From NCBI GenBank assembly GCA_023374025.1, contig SIJG01000100.1:134200-198199 (forward strand): 64,000 nt of DNA, given 5' to 3'. The stretch comes from Heterodera schachtii. Taxonomy: Eukaryota > Nematoda > Chromadorea > Rhabditida > Heteroderidae. Each line of letters opens with the position of its first letter. The first letter of the stretch is position 1. This document shows positions 11,801 to 22,292 of the stretch, piece by piece. Below the pieces are notes generated by a model that saw only the letters and a list, made by a program, of their open reading frames with translations, made no database searches and was not told the DNA's origin. The translations under genes and the position numbers were made by a program.

Positions 11801-14065
11801 TGTAGCACGTAGACCTTAGCCATAGGCTATTCAAAATGCTTTAAATTTCGGCAATTTTCCTGAGAAAATATAATTATGCCGATGCATTTTGATCGGTCCC
11901 TGATCAATTAATTTTGTCAAATAAAAAACGAAGCGTAAAAGCCTTCTAATGATACAAAATTGTTGGAATTTGCTTGCCAAGAACAATTAGGACGTAATTA
12001 GCATTGGACTTATGTAAATGATCGGCAACTTTTTCAAATGATTGCTAACATACGCGGATGACTTCTGATCAACGTCACCAATTGTGTGCTGATCAACAGC
12101 AGAAGCAACAACATCAGTGAAAGTGGCAATTGTTGTTGTTGTTTTGGAGAGAAAGTCGTCGTCATTTTGGAGTGATAATTAAGGGTGATTAGCTAATTGC
12201 TCCTGCTGTGCTTTTTTGGTTATGACAATGAATGCATTTGCGCAATCCGTCGTCCTCCCGTGCACTTTTTATGCGCCGCTGTCAAAACGAAGCGGAATTG
12301 CCCATGGCAATATATATGCTCATTAGCTCATTAATTAGCATTAATTATCTCGCCTTGGGCGCGGGTGGGCGGCGTTCAACACACACACGAACTATTTCAG
12401 GCTTTGTCTGCCTCTCTGTTCTCCAAGATTGGCCAGCTATTTCCGCGTTTGTTCAGCTGCTTCTCCCGTGGCTTTTCCTTTGTTAGCATTGGGCCCGCAG
12501 AGATTGCAATGCGATTTTATTATTGTTTTTTGACGTGATCTATGACTGACCAATTTGTTTCTTTGATTGAAATAAATGAACATAAATTAGAAAAATTCTG
12601 ATAAATTAATTTCAATTGGATTTCAATTTTCAATTTACAGCTGTGTTTTTCAAAAAGATTTTTTGCCAGTATTGAAAGGCGAAGGCTAACAAAAATTTAT
12701 TCACATTTGTTGAAAATTAGTAAAATATTTTTAAAAATTATATTTCCTCGAATTTAGAAAATAATTCTTAAATTTTTTTCAACTAAGTTTTTAATAATTT
12801 TAATGCGACGATTATCATTGACAGAAAATTGTGGATGAATTTTACACAATATTTACAAAATTTTAAAGTTATAAATTTAGAAGTGTTATTTAAATCAATT
12901 GAGATTTTTTCTGAAGGTCAATAAAATTTATTCACATTGATTGATAGATTAGGAAAATATTAAAAATTATATATTTTTTTGAATTTAAGAAACTATATTT
13001 TTTCAAAATTAAATTTTTAATAAATTTAAGGCGACGATTGTCACTGATAGAAAATTGTGGACGAAATTTGTACCATTATTTTCTAAATAAAGTTATTTTT
13101 AAATAAATCGAGATTTTTCCCGGTTGTATCGCTAGGCTCTTCCAAATAAAAATTTTAAATTTAGGCTTCTCTCCTATCATTTTCCGTCCTCCACTTTTTA
13201 AATTGTTTAAATGCCCCGGGGCATTTCTGCCCTCCCCCCTTTTTAATTGATTGTTTTGCGCAATTACAAAATTATTTGAAGGGCGCTAAAAAATTTTGAA
13301 TTTAACTAATTTTGCAAATTAAATTTTTTTCAAAATTTAATTTTGCCGAATTTTCTTTTTTAAATAAATTCTTGGCCATTTTATAATATTTAATGCACAT
13401 ATTCTTTTCTTCTTTTTTATAATTTTTATTTTTAATAAATATTTTTCAATCTTTACCGTTTTTAATTTTAAAAATGAATTTATTTTTATTCTCACTAAAA
13501 AAATAATAAAATTTGTCTTTAACTTTTTTTTTTCCCAAAATTTTTTTATTTGCCTTTGTTTCACTGGCGGATACATGTTTTTCCCATTTAAATAATGTGC
13601 TAAAAATGTTGGCTTCACATATTCACATAAGCTGGCCAAAGCAATTAGGCATAAGTAATAATTTCTTGCCAAAAACTCGTTTTTCCAATTGTTCACTTCG
13701 TTATTTTTGCATTTAAATTACATTTAATTTTGGAAATTTTCGCGCTTTTTAATTAAATTTTTGGATTAATCATCACACAAAAGTGCACTTCTGCTGGCCG
13801 TACATTTTTTAATTTTTCAAATACAAAATATTACTATTATTTCTGCCCCTGTATAGAGAAACGGAGTTTCCCAATCCAAAAATTGCTGATTTTCTCCGCT
13901 TTTTCAAGCATTTTTTTTCGGCTAAGGCCTAAAATTAAGCGTTTTTTTCGGCTAGGGCCTGTTGAAACCCAGCAAATTTTCCATTTTTTTTCCTCAAAAC
14001 TAAAATAGCCTTCCTTCTTCTGCTGATAAAAATGAATTTTCACGAATTTAGTTACCTCCTCCCTT
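11708..14065. repeat. segmental duplication copy B
   Basis: Matches copy A (8645-10682) over 11708-13803. Its tail 13500-14065 also matches 20815-21330 of copy C, for example the block TTCACATATTCACATAAGCTGG. It contains no intact gene. The part from 12230 to 12560 duplicates the conserved block 9300-9620. Confidence 0.85.
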
Positions 14066-14221
14066 ACAATTCCATTCACCCATTCATCCTCCGATTTTCT
14101 CTATTATTCTTTCTCCTTTTTCTCAGTTGGTTTCTTTTTTAACAATTCATTCAAAAAACGAATTAAAACACAGGCTCAGATTTCTCGGATCAAGCTCTGA
14201 TAAATTTTCTGACCAAAATCC

Positions 14222-14440
14222 TTGTTCAACCGCCAATCCCAACCAATTCCCGAGATTGTGCCTTATTCAGTGGTCACTTTCTTCGGTTCTCCTCCGTCCG
14301 TCGCTTCGTCCGCTTCCTCTTCCGCGTCATCGTCGACCACGCATCCGCACCAGCAGCAGCAGCACTCGCCCATTTTCCACTCGCACCAGCGCCATTTGAC
14401 CCCACTGGGAAGCAGCAACAGCAGCAGCACCAAAGTGTGA
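14222..14440 (+). other. possible exon, Ser/His/Gln-rich
   Basis: An open segment encodes a Ser-, His- and Gln-rich peptide ending at a stop (blocks such as SSASSSASSSTTHPHQQQQH). Its base composition is clearly more GC-rich than its surroundings, which suggests coding origin. No start, splice partners or domain could be assigned. The opposite strand is also open here (14263-14511), so even the strand is uncertain. Confidence 0.25.
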
Positions 14441-14651
14441 TTTGAATGGGAAAGCGATCCGCGATAGGTTTCTAGAGAGGGAAACCTACCTAGGGAAGGG
14501 GAAAAAAACATTCTCTATCGGATCACGCCGCCGATCATCAAAAAAGTGATCAGGTTGGTGGTGTTATCGGAGGAACTCAGCGATTCTGATCAGTCAGAAA
14601 AATACCATTTGGATTTCCTAAATAATTTTACATGCATTGTCTCAGGCCAAG

Positions 14652-14915
14652 GGACATGCCACGGACGAATGAGACAGAGGGGGGGGGGGGGATCTCTTGA
14701 GACCGAATTTCGTACGAGATCCGGTTTTTAGTATAAAAAAAAAGTCTTGGACTTTCAGATTGACAAATGGCCTGCTCAAGATCGTCTGAAACGATGTTTT
14801 CACCCCGGTGAGATAATGCTCCGGTAAATATTAATCAGAGCTCCCAAACTCAAAATCACTCAAAACCACTTTGAAAAAAGTAGGTAAATTTGTCGTGGAT
14901 TAAAATAAACAATTG
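14652..14915. repeat. dispersed repeat, copy 2
   Basis: Second copy of the segment at 10683-10958, including the G-run and the GAGATCCGGTTTTTAGTA block. No coding potential is seen. Confidence 0.75.
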
Positions 14916-14954
14916 GTTCAACTGCAGAAATTAGCCCCATTATGTGCTCTTTTT

Positions 14955-15050
14955 GTAGACCCAACATTCAAAAGGCAATTCGGTAGAGAATTTTATTCTC
15001 TTTCTGCTGATAGGTTTCTACCTTATTGCCTTTTGAATGTTGGGTTTACG
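14955..15050. repeat. small foldback element
   Basis: ACCCAACATTCAAAAGGCAA near 14960 is repeated in inverted orientation near 15022-15042, enclosing about 45 bp. It is likely a very short MITE. It directly abuts the left target duplication of the next element. Confidence 0.55.
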
Positions 15051-15059
15051 ACTTATATC

Positions 15060-15350
15060 TAGGGATGGGAATTTAAGTCAAATGACTTTTTTTTCCTGAC
15101 TTAATTAATCGTTTTAAAATTACTTTCTTTGATAAATTTAAAAAGTTTGGTTTTTTTGCCTAATTTTTAGTACTTTTTTCGATTTATTTCGTGCTTTTTT
15201 GCATTTTTATGTGAATTTTTGGCATGACTTTTTTGCGTTTTTCGTGACTTTTAGGCGTTTTTATGACTTTTTCGTAACTTTTTGGCGATTTTTCATGACT
15301 TTTAAAGTCGACTTTTTTGAGATTTTTCGTGACTTAAATTCCCATCCCTA
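15060..15350. mobile_element. hAT-like MITE, 291 bp
   Basis: Inverted ends of at least 20 bp are visible: TAGGGATGGGAATTTAAGTC at the left, with its complement ending at 15350. Flanking octamers CTTATATC (15052-15059) and TTTATATC (15351-15358) match at 7 of 8 positions. The interior repeats GACTTTTT/CGTGACTT motifs. There is no ORF. Confidence 0.75.
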
Positions 15351-15358
15351 TTTATATC

Positions 15359-16542
15359 CACTGAGAAGAGATTATAAAATTGAACAATTCAAAAATGACT
15401 GATTTCTACCGTATTACAAGGGAAAAGAAATGGTCTGATCAAGTTGGTGTAAAAGACTTTTTTGATTAGTATTAATAGTTAGCCTTGCAGATATTTTTTT
15501 CAGATTCACCTAAAAAGGCACAAAAAATCGCAAAATAGGCATTAAACAGGTACAAAAATCCTCAAATAGGCACTAAAATAGGCAAATAAAATTTTTAGTT
15601 AACGCTTTTTAGGTAACAAAACACGTTAAAATTTTGAAATCATAAAAAATTTAAATTTTTTTGAATATGAACAAATTTTTAAACCAAAAATTTTTATTAA
15701 GAAAAAATGTTTAATTTTGTGGATCAATTTTGGGAAAACATTTCAATTTTTAGGGGTGTATTTTCTGAAATTTTTTTTCGTTTTATTGCATTTTTGTTAA
15801 GGAATTTTTAGAAAATCCTAAAATAGGCACTTTAGGCACAAAAACTCCAAAATAGGCAAAGTTAGGCATTATAAAAGTCATCGTAAACACCCCAAACCAA
15901 GAGGAAAGCGCGTTTTTCGTGCTTATCTATGCGTGTTAAATGCGCATAAATTTTAGGAATTTGCCTGCGTGGACGAATCAATCCATGTTGAAAGTGGACA
16001 AGTATATGATTTTTAGAATTAAACAAGCGCGTCGCTAATTTTCATTTTTGCATTTTTTTGTATTGTTTGGGCCGTTAAATCGATTTCGAGCGTTTTGAGA
16101 ATTTTAAGTTTGAGCCCTATACCAGATATTTTCCCAAACAACCTTAAGAGGGGAGGGGGGGAGCGGAGTATTGGCAAAGGAGAAGGGAGAAAAAGGAAAA
16201 TTATTGTAATTAATCAAAAATTCCAGATGCCCCCGGCGGCTGCTAATCACAATTTGTTTGCTCACACAACTGTGCTGCTTACAAGCTTCACCTGCACAAA
16301 CAAGCTCAAGCAAGCCTGAATCGGAGGTTATAAGGTAATAATAATTTTAATAATCAATATTTATGCAGATGCGTATCCCCTTTCCCTCTTCCCTTTAAGT
16401 GTTAAAAAGTCCAAAATACGTTGAAATATTTTTAATGCTTATAGCTTTTTAAAAAGGTGGCAAAATGTTGATTTAATTGGGTTACGTTTCTTGAAAAATA
16501 TTATTAATATTAAACAAATTAATATGCAGCTATTTATTTCAG
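15359..16542. other. AT-rich region without a recognised gene
   Basis: Non-coding in appearance. 15480-15870 holds several TAGGCA/AAAATAGGCAC-type short repeats, possibly subterminal motifs of another degraded element. A short open stretch at 16228-16317 (MPPAAANHNLF...) precedes the HExxH exon but has no supporting splice structure. Confidence 0.35.
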
Positions 16543-16642
16543 ACAAAAGAGGCAGCAAGTGCCTGAATACACTGTGGCAGTCCATGAGGCCGGCCACTTT
16601 TGGGCCTACTATGAAAATGCGGACAGCGATGGAGTCACAGAT
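16543..16642 (+). pseudogene. isolated HExxH exon (metallopeptidase-like)
   Basis: A 100-bp open block has a good acceptor (TTATTTCAG) and donor (GTGAGT). It reads QKRQQVPEYTVAVHEAGHFW followed by AYYENADSDGVTD. HEAGH is a zinc-binding HExxH motif, as in FtsH-type (M41) peptidases, where it occurs as VAYHEAGHA. No neighbouring exon or remaining catalytic domain was found. Related fragments lie at 49.3-50.7 kb on the other strand, so this looks like an exon carried in a repeat. It could instead be one exon of a gene I cannot assemble. Confidence 0.5.
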
Positions 16643-18340
16643 GTGAGTTTCATAATTTTAAAAAAGTGATAGATTTTCATAACTTTAAAAAAGTGACAGA
16701 TTTTATAATATTAAAAAGTGACAGATTTTCATAATTAAAAAATTGAATGAATTTCAAAATTTTTAAAAAATTCAACTAAATCCTAAGGGCAAAAAAGTGA
16801 TAGATTTTCATAGTTTTAAAAAAATGATAGATTTTTATAATATTAAAAAATAAAGTGACAGATTTTGTCTAGTAATAATTATATTTAGTCCACAATTGTT
16901 TGTGTTGGCAAAAAATTAGGGTGTACAAACACCCCGAGTCGAACGCAATTCACAGCCGCGCAACTTTGTGCTCGTCTGCAAGGCAATTTGGGTGAGAAAT
17001 TTATTTCGATATTAGACGTGCAGGATAAGAAAGTGGGCAAACAAAAAATTAACATGAACAAACTTAGGTTATACTGGAATTTGTATCTTCTTTTTCCGAA
17101 AAAAAATAAAATTTTCAAATACCGATGGTTGGCCGGAAAAAACCCTCCATTGCCGAAAACAAAATAAACACGCAAAGAATGGTTTACCCACGAGGTTAAA
17201 GTTTAGTAAAAATGAATCTTGTCTTTTCGTCTTAGGGATACGGAATTGGTCGAGTGGATCAGATTCGTATCCGCGACTCTAAAAACTAAAAGAAAGAGCA
17301 TTTCGCAATTTATAAGTTTTTTAAATCTAGGGAAACAACTCCATTATTACTCAAATTTAAATTTTAATACACAGGATTTTAGGTTTTATAAAACTTTTAA
17401 TAAATCTAAAATTTTAATGGTTTTTTCTAGATTATAGACTTTTTGGTCCACCCGCCTGTGAAAGAAAGGCCAACGCTGGAAAATAAAGGGAGAAAGACTG
17501 AACGAAGAAGCAGAAGAACTGTTGAGAGACGGACGGAGGCGAAAGACCGAAGGAGCGGAGGGGAGAGTGAAAACCGAAGCCTAACTGAAGAATTTAATTT
17601 GGAGAAGGAGGGAAGACAATTTACTGTTTAACAATTGTCATGAATTACATTGCATTAAAAACAAAAAAATTACAATATTTTTGGGTTCAATTAATAAATG
17701 AAAATTCTTTTATGTAAGAATATCTCAACAGAAAGACTTTCGGTTTCAGTCCTCTCCCTTAAATTCAGCGATGCGATGTGTTCTGATTGATCAGATTTGT
17801 CTTGTTTTCTTAAATAAACTCATAATTTTGAAATTTTATGGTCATTATTTTATCAAGAAAATATAAGATTTGTGGCAAAATTTAGTTTTTTGTCAAAAAT
17901 CCGTTAATAAACCGATTAAAAATCGCAAAAAAATTTCTCGGCGGCGCCTATCGGCAACTCCGGACCCCCTGTCCATCCTCCAAAATTTTTTTTAAAAACG
18001 CACCGCGAAAAGCGTTTTTAAAGCAAAAAAGTCGTCGCTTGACTTTTAAATTAATTGAAAAAATTGCCTTTTTGGTGAAAGCATGTTAACAAATCACGAA
18101 ATTACAAAAAAATTTCCCGGCGGCGCCTAACGGCACCGTCGGACCCTCTCCCATCGCCCATTCCCCAGAATTTGGAAAAATTACGCCGCAAAAAATTGTT
18201 AAAATCCAATTTTTTGATCCCGAATGCACTAAAATTACGATTTGCTAATTTCCTCCCCAAAATTGTTAAAAACGTTAATCGGAGACGAAAAATATAATAT
18301 TTGGATGCATTTTTGGTCGAATAAATTTCAACAAAAAGGG
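16543..18340 (+). repeat. composite dispersed element, short version
   Basis: Order on the plus strand: HExxH exon (16543-16642), a run of AGTGATAGATTTTCATAA-type repeats (16645-16875), a single purine-rich monomer (about 17480-17600), a flank at 17745-17930, then two CGG-palindrome units (17940-17965 and 18118-18145). The same order occurs in reverse at 49395 down to 42260, where the monomer is replaced by a 6.7-kb array. The last part, 17815-18335, also matches 6950-7490 inside the hAT-like element. Confidence 0.7.
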
Positions 18341-19014
18341 GTTCATAGGTTCAAGTCCTCCTTGTGTTGTGTGTGATTTTCAATTCTTTTAAAGCAGGAA
18401 ATAAAATAGGTACAGACCATTATTTAAATTTGAAACTTTTTGGCACCCATCCTATTTTCGGTTTTTATAACCTAAAAAACTACCGTGTTTCTTTTTTTAT
18501 CACCCCGTCTCCATTAATCCCGCCGTCTTCAATTATCCCCCCCTTTCTGAGGAGTTTGAAAAATAATCCCCCCGTCCCCATTTATCCCACCGGGGGATAA
18601 ATGGAATTTTTATTTATCACACCATTTAAAAAAAACAATAGCAAAAAATGCTAACAAATGCAAAATAGTGGTAAAAATAATGGCGAAAAGTCCAAAATAA
18701 TGACAAATATTAACATAATTTTCAGCCAAAAATTAAGCAAAAACTTTTTTATTCATTAGTTGCTGTTGCAAATGAGGTTACACTTCCTTCTAATATTTTC
18801 TTAGGGAATATTGACATTTTTGAACCAAAAATTTTGTCAAAAACAAAATATTTTGCGGATGAATTTTTGTGAAAATTTTTCAAAAAAAATTTAGGTCGGT
18901 CGATCCGTAGGGGTGTATTTTTGAAAAAAAAAATTTAATTCTATTCTTAGGGGTGTATTTTTCGTTTTATTGAGAAATTTACCAAAAAATGTTGAAATAA
19001 TGAAAAAATAGTGC
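18341..19014. other. non-coding region with simple repeats
   Basis: No gene is seen. It contains a C-rich stretch with repeated CCCCATTTATCCC-like motifs (18500-18600) and two copies of the GGGGTGTATTTTT motif (18910, 18950). Confidence 0.35.
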
Positions 19015-21330
19015 TCTCCCATCGTTTTGCTCACTCCACTTTTTAAATTGTTTAAATGCCCCGGGGCGTTTCTGCCGCTCCACTTTTTTTAATTGATTAT
19101 TTTTGTTGCGCAATTACAAAAGTATTTGAAGGGCGGTGGAAAATTTATTTTTCTGTTTATCACTTTTTCATCTTTTGGCGCTGATCCAAAATTGCCGAAT
19201 CATAAACAAAATTGTCATTTTTTCTCCCAAAAAGGGCAAGTTGAGAATTGGAAATTAATGAGCACCATTTATCATTAATATTTTAAATGGTGCTCATTAA
19301 TTCGCCCAATTTTCATCCGCAATTTATACATAAATGGTGCTGTTGTATTTTCCTTACTTTTTTTTTTTTCTGTTTTTGTTTACCGCCAATTCTCGGTTTA
19401 CCCCACCCAAAAAAAGCAAAAAATGATGTCAAAATGAAACCGAAAATTCTTACGATTTTGTGAAAAATCGCATTGAAACCCATGTAAATTAATTTTCTTA
19501 TTCCATGAATTAATTAGCAATTTTAGCAGATTTTGCCTGAAATTTTTTGAGCATTTAGCGAATTTTGCAAAGATTAATTGCTCAAAATTTAATTTGCCGA
19601 ATTTTCTTTTTTAAGACAAATTCGTGGCTATTTTATAATATTTAATACACATATTTTTTTCTTATTTTTTAATAATTTTTATTTTTAATAAATATTTTTG
19701 AATCTTTACAGTTTTTAATTTTAAAAATGAATTTATTTATTATCGCCCATTTTTTTTTATTCGATTACAAATTCCCGTGCCATTTTTGTCTTTTCAATAA
19801 CAAAACTTAATTAGTTCGGTTGTTGGCACTGCTTGTCTGCGATGTGCCCATCTGCAGCTGTTGTTGTTCATATTACAACAAACATTTCTTTTTTTACAGT
19901 TCTATCTTTGGACAGAAAATATTTTTTTAATTTCGCATTTAATTTAAATAAATTCAAATTAAAAACTTATTTATTTAATAATTCTTTTGTGAATTTTTTA
20001 TTCTTGCCAAAAATGGCCATAAAAAGCAAAGAAAAATATTTTTAAATGCTTATTAAATCGTATTATTTATTTTGCTCTTCGTTGACGTCAAATATTCTCT
20101 ATTTTTTCGTCATTATGTATAATTATTTTGGGAATTTTGACGCACAAAGCGCCGCCTTATGATAAATTATTTTTGTTGTTAAAATTGGCATTTAAATTTC
20201 GGCATAACTTCGTGAATATTTCCTTTTTTGGCACTGTTTTAGCTTTCAAAAAGTCAAATGGCCATTGCACTTTTCGTAGATCGAGGGTTTCGGAAAATGT
20301 ATTTCTCAATTATCAACAAAAATATTTAAATTTATGGCTTAAAAAAGAAAATTTTAATGTTTTGCAATGAATTTTCCTCAATTTTTCTCCTAAAATATTT
20401 TCCTTTATTATTATTATTTTTTTTAATTAAATTTTATTCGTCCTTTTAATTGATGCAAAATCTCCCCACATTTACCACTGTGAATAATTTTATCCCCCAT
20501 TTTATCTTTTTTAAATAAATATTTATTCTGTCCCTGTTTTTCCCCCTTCTTTTTTTGCCCATTTTCTCTCCCCAAATTCGCCCATTTTTATTACTCATAA
20601 TCAATTCGAATTTTATTTGTGTGAATTTTATCATTTTGTTCAAAATTTGCTCAATGAATCATCCATCAGCTTACAAAACTCTCTTTCTCTTCTCTCAAAG
20701 CCAAAAAATGACCAAATTTTTCGCTTCAACACAATTTTCACAGACCATCATAAATTAATTTCATCACTTTTTAAATTTGCAGCCGATTTAAAATTAAAAA
20801 CAAAAAATTATAAAAAAATTTGTCTTTAATTCACTTTTCCAAAAATTCTTTTGCCTTTGTTTCACCGGCGGACACATGTTTTTCCCATTTAAATAATATG
20901 CTAACACAATGTTGGCTTCACATATTCACATAAGCTGGCCAAAGCAATTAGGGTATTGCCAAAATCTCGTTTTTCCCCCATTTTTTCACTGCATAATTTT
21001 TGCATTTAAATTACAATTGCTTTAATTTACAAAATTTTCAGGCCTTTTAATTAAATTTTCGGAAAAATAATTAATCATCACACAAAAATGCTCTTCTGCT
21101 GGCCCTTAATTTTTGAATTTGTCAAATACAAAATACTACTATTATTTCTGTCCCCTGCTCGGGAAATGAAGTTTCCCAATCCAAAAATTGCTGATTTTCT
21201 TAGCTTTTTTAATTTCGGCTAATGCCTGCTGAAATCCAACAAATTTTCCATTTTTTTCCTCTAAAACTAAAATAGCCTTCCTTCTTCTGCTGATAAAAAT
21301 GAATTTTCACGAATTTAGTGACCTCCTCCG
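19015..21330. repeat. segmental duplication copy C (diverged, with insertions)
   Basis: Blocks at 19020-19140, 19540-19740 and 20815-21330 match 13180-13300, 13290-13480 and 13500-14065 of copy B. Intervening DNA is unrelated, so copy C is older or has taken insertions. A palindrome at 19254-19299 (ATTAATGAGCACCATTTA and its complement) lies in the inserted part. No gene is seen. Confidence 0.7.
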
Positions 21331-22292
21331 TTTCCTCCTCAAATATGTTCTATGAGTTGGTGAAAAATGTCCTCGGCAACACTTAAATTAAATTTTATTA
21401 CTTTGATTACATTTCCTCACCATTCTTATCAAATTTCATTTAAATCCCTCATAAACTGGGCAGTGACTAATTTGGTTCAAAATTGTTAAATCAAATGGAA
21501 TATTTTAAAATTAAATATTTTAAATTCTATTCTGAAATTTTTTTTATCATTTTAATTTGTATTAACAAAAACTTCAAATTTTAAATACCATTTAAATTAT
21601 GCTATTTTATTTAATTTTTTATTATAAATTTAAAATATAATAATAAATGAAATATTATTATTAATTTTTGCTATTTATTATTTTACTTAGGAAATTATTA
21701 TTATTTACTTATTTTTCTTAGGGATTATATCATTGTTTTAAATTTTGCTTATAAAATTATTATTTTATGAAATTTATTATTAATATTATGATCTATTAAT
21801 ATTTGAATTTTATATTATTGAAATATTTTTTAAATTATTTTTACAATTAAATAAAATTAAATTACTCCAATTCATTTTCATTTCACTTAATGAATCCATT
21901 CATTTTAATCTGTCATCATTGCATTCGTTCATTTCCTTTTTTCTCGAAATGACAACACAAAAAATGGGATGTCCTCGCCTTTCCCCCCGCGGCGGTTCCT
22001 TTTAATTATAAATAATTTTAATAGTGAAAAAAGAATAAATTGGCCACGACATTGGCACGCCATTAATTAGGCTCACATTTTTTTTATTGTCATGACGACC
22101 ATTTATTAGGTAGAAAATGAATTAAAACAATATAACTTAAAAATTGACATGTTCAAAAAAGTTTAATTTAAAATTCTTTTTTTTAGTATAATTTTAAGTT
22201 TGAATTTAATTAGCCTTCATTATTAAGCAAATAAAAATTAATTTTTATAAGGAGAAAATTTCCGTTCCATTTAATAATTTAATTAACCCAAA
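21331..22292. other. AT-rich region upstream of the stomatin gene
   Basis: 21480-21900 is almost pure A/T with no coding capacity. The last few hundred bases presumably contain the promoter of the stomatin gene; no motif was recognised. Confidence 0.4.

Noticed and set aside
11599..11834. Second intact secreted-protein gene
   Set aside because: Only part of exon 1 is present, the first mature cysteine is lost and no downstream exons follow.
14263..14511. Minus-strand 82-residue frame rich in Cys/Leu/Ser
   Set aside because: Mirror of the Ser/His/Gln-rich plus-strand segment; no domain or splice structure.
17219..17285. tRNA-like sequence (GGTCGAGTGGATCAG)
   Set aside because: It is a simple hairpin of GGATACG with CGTATCC; no T-arm or acceptor stem can be drawn.
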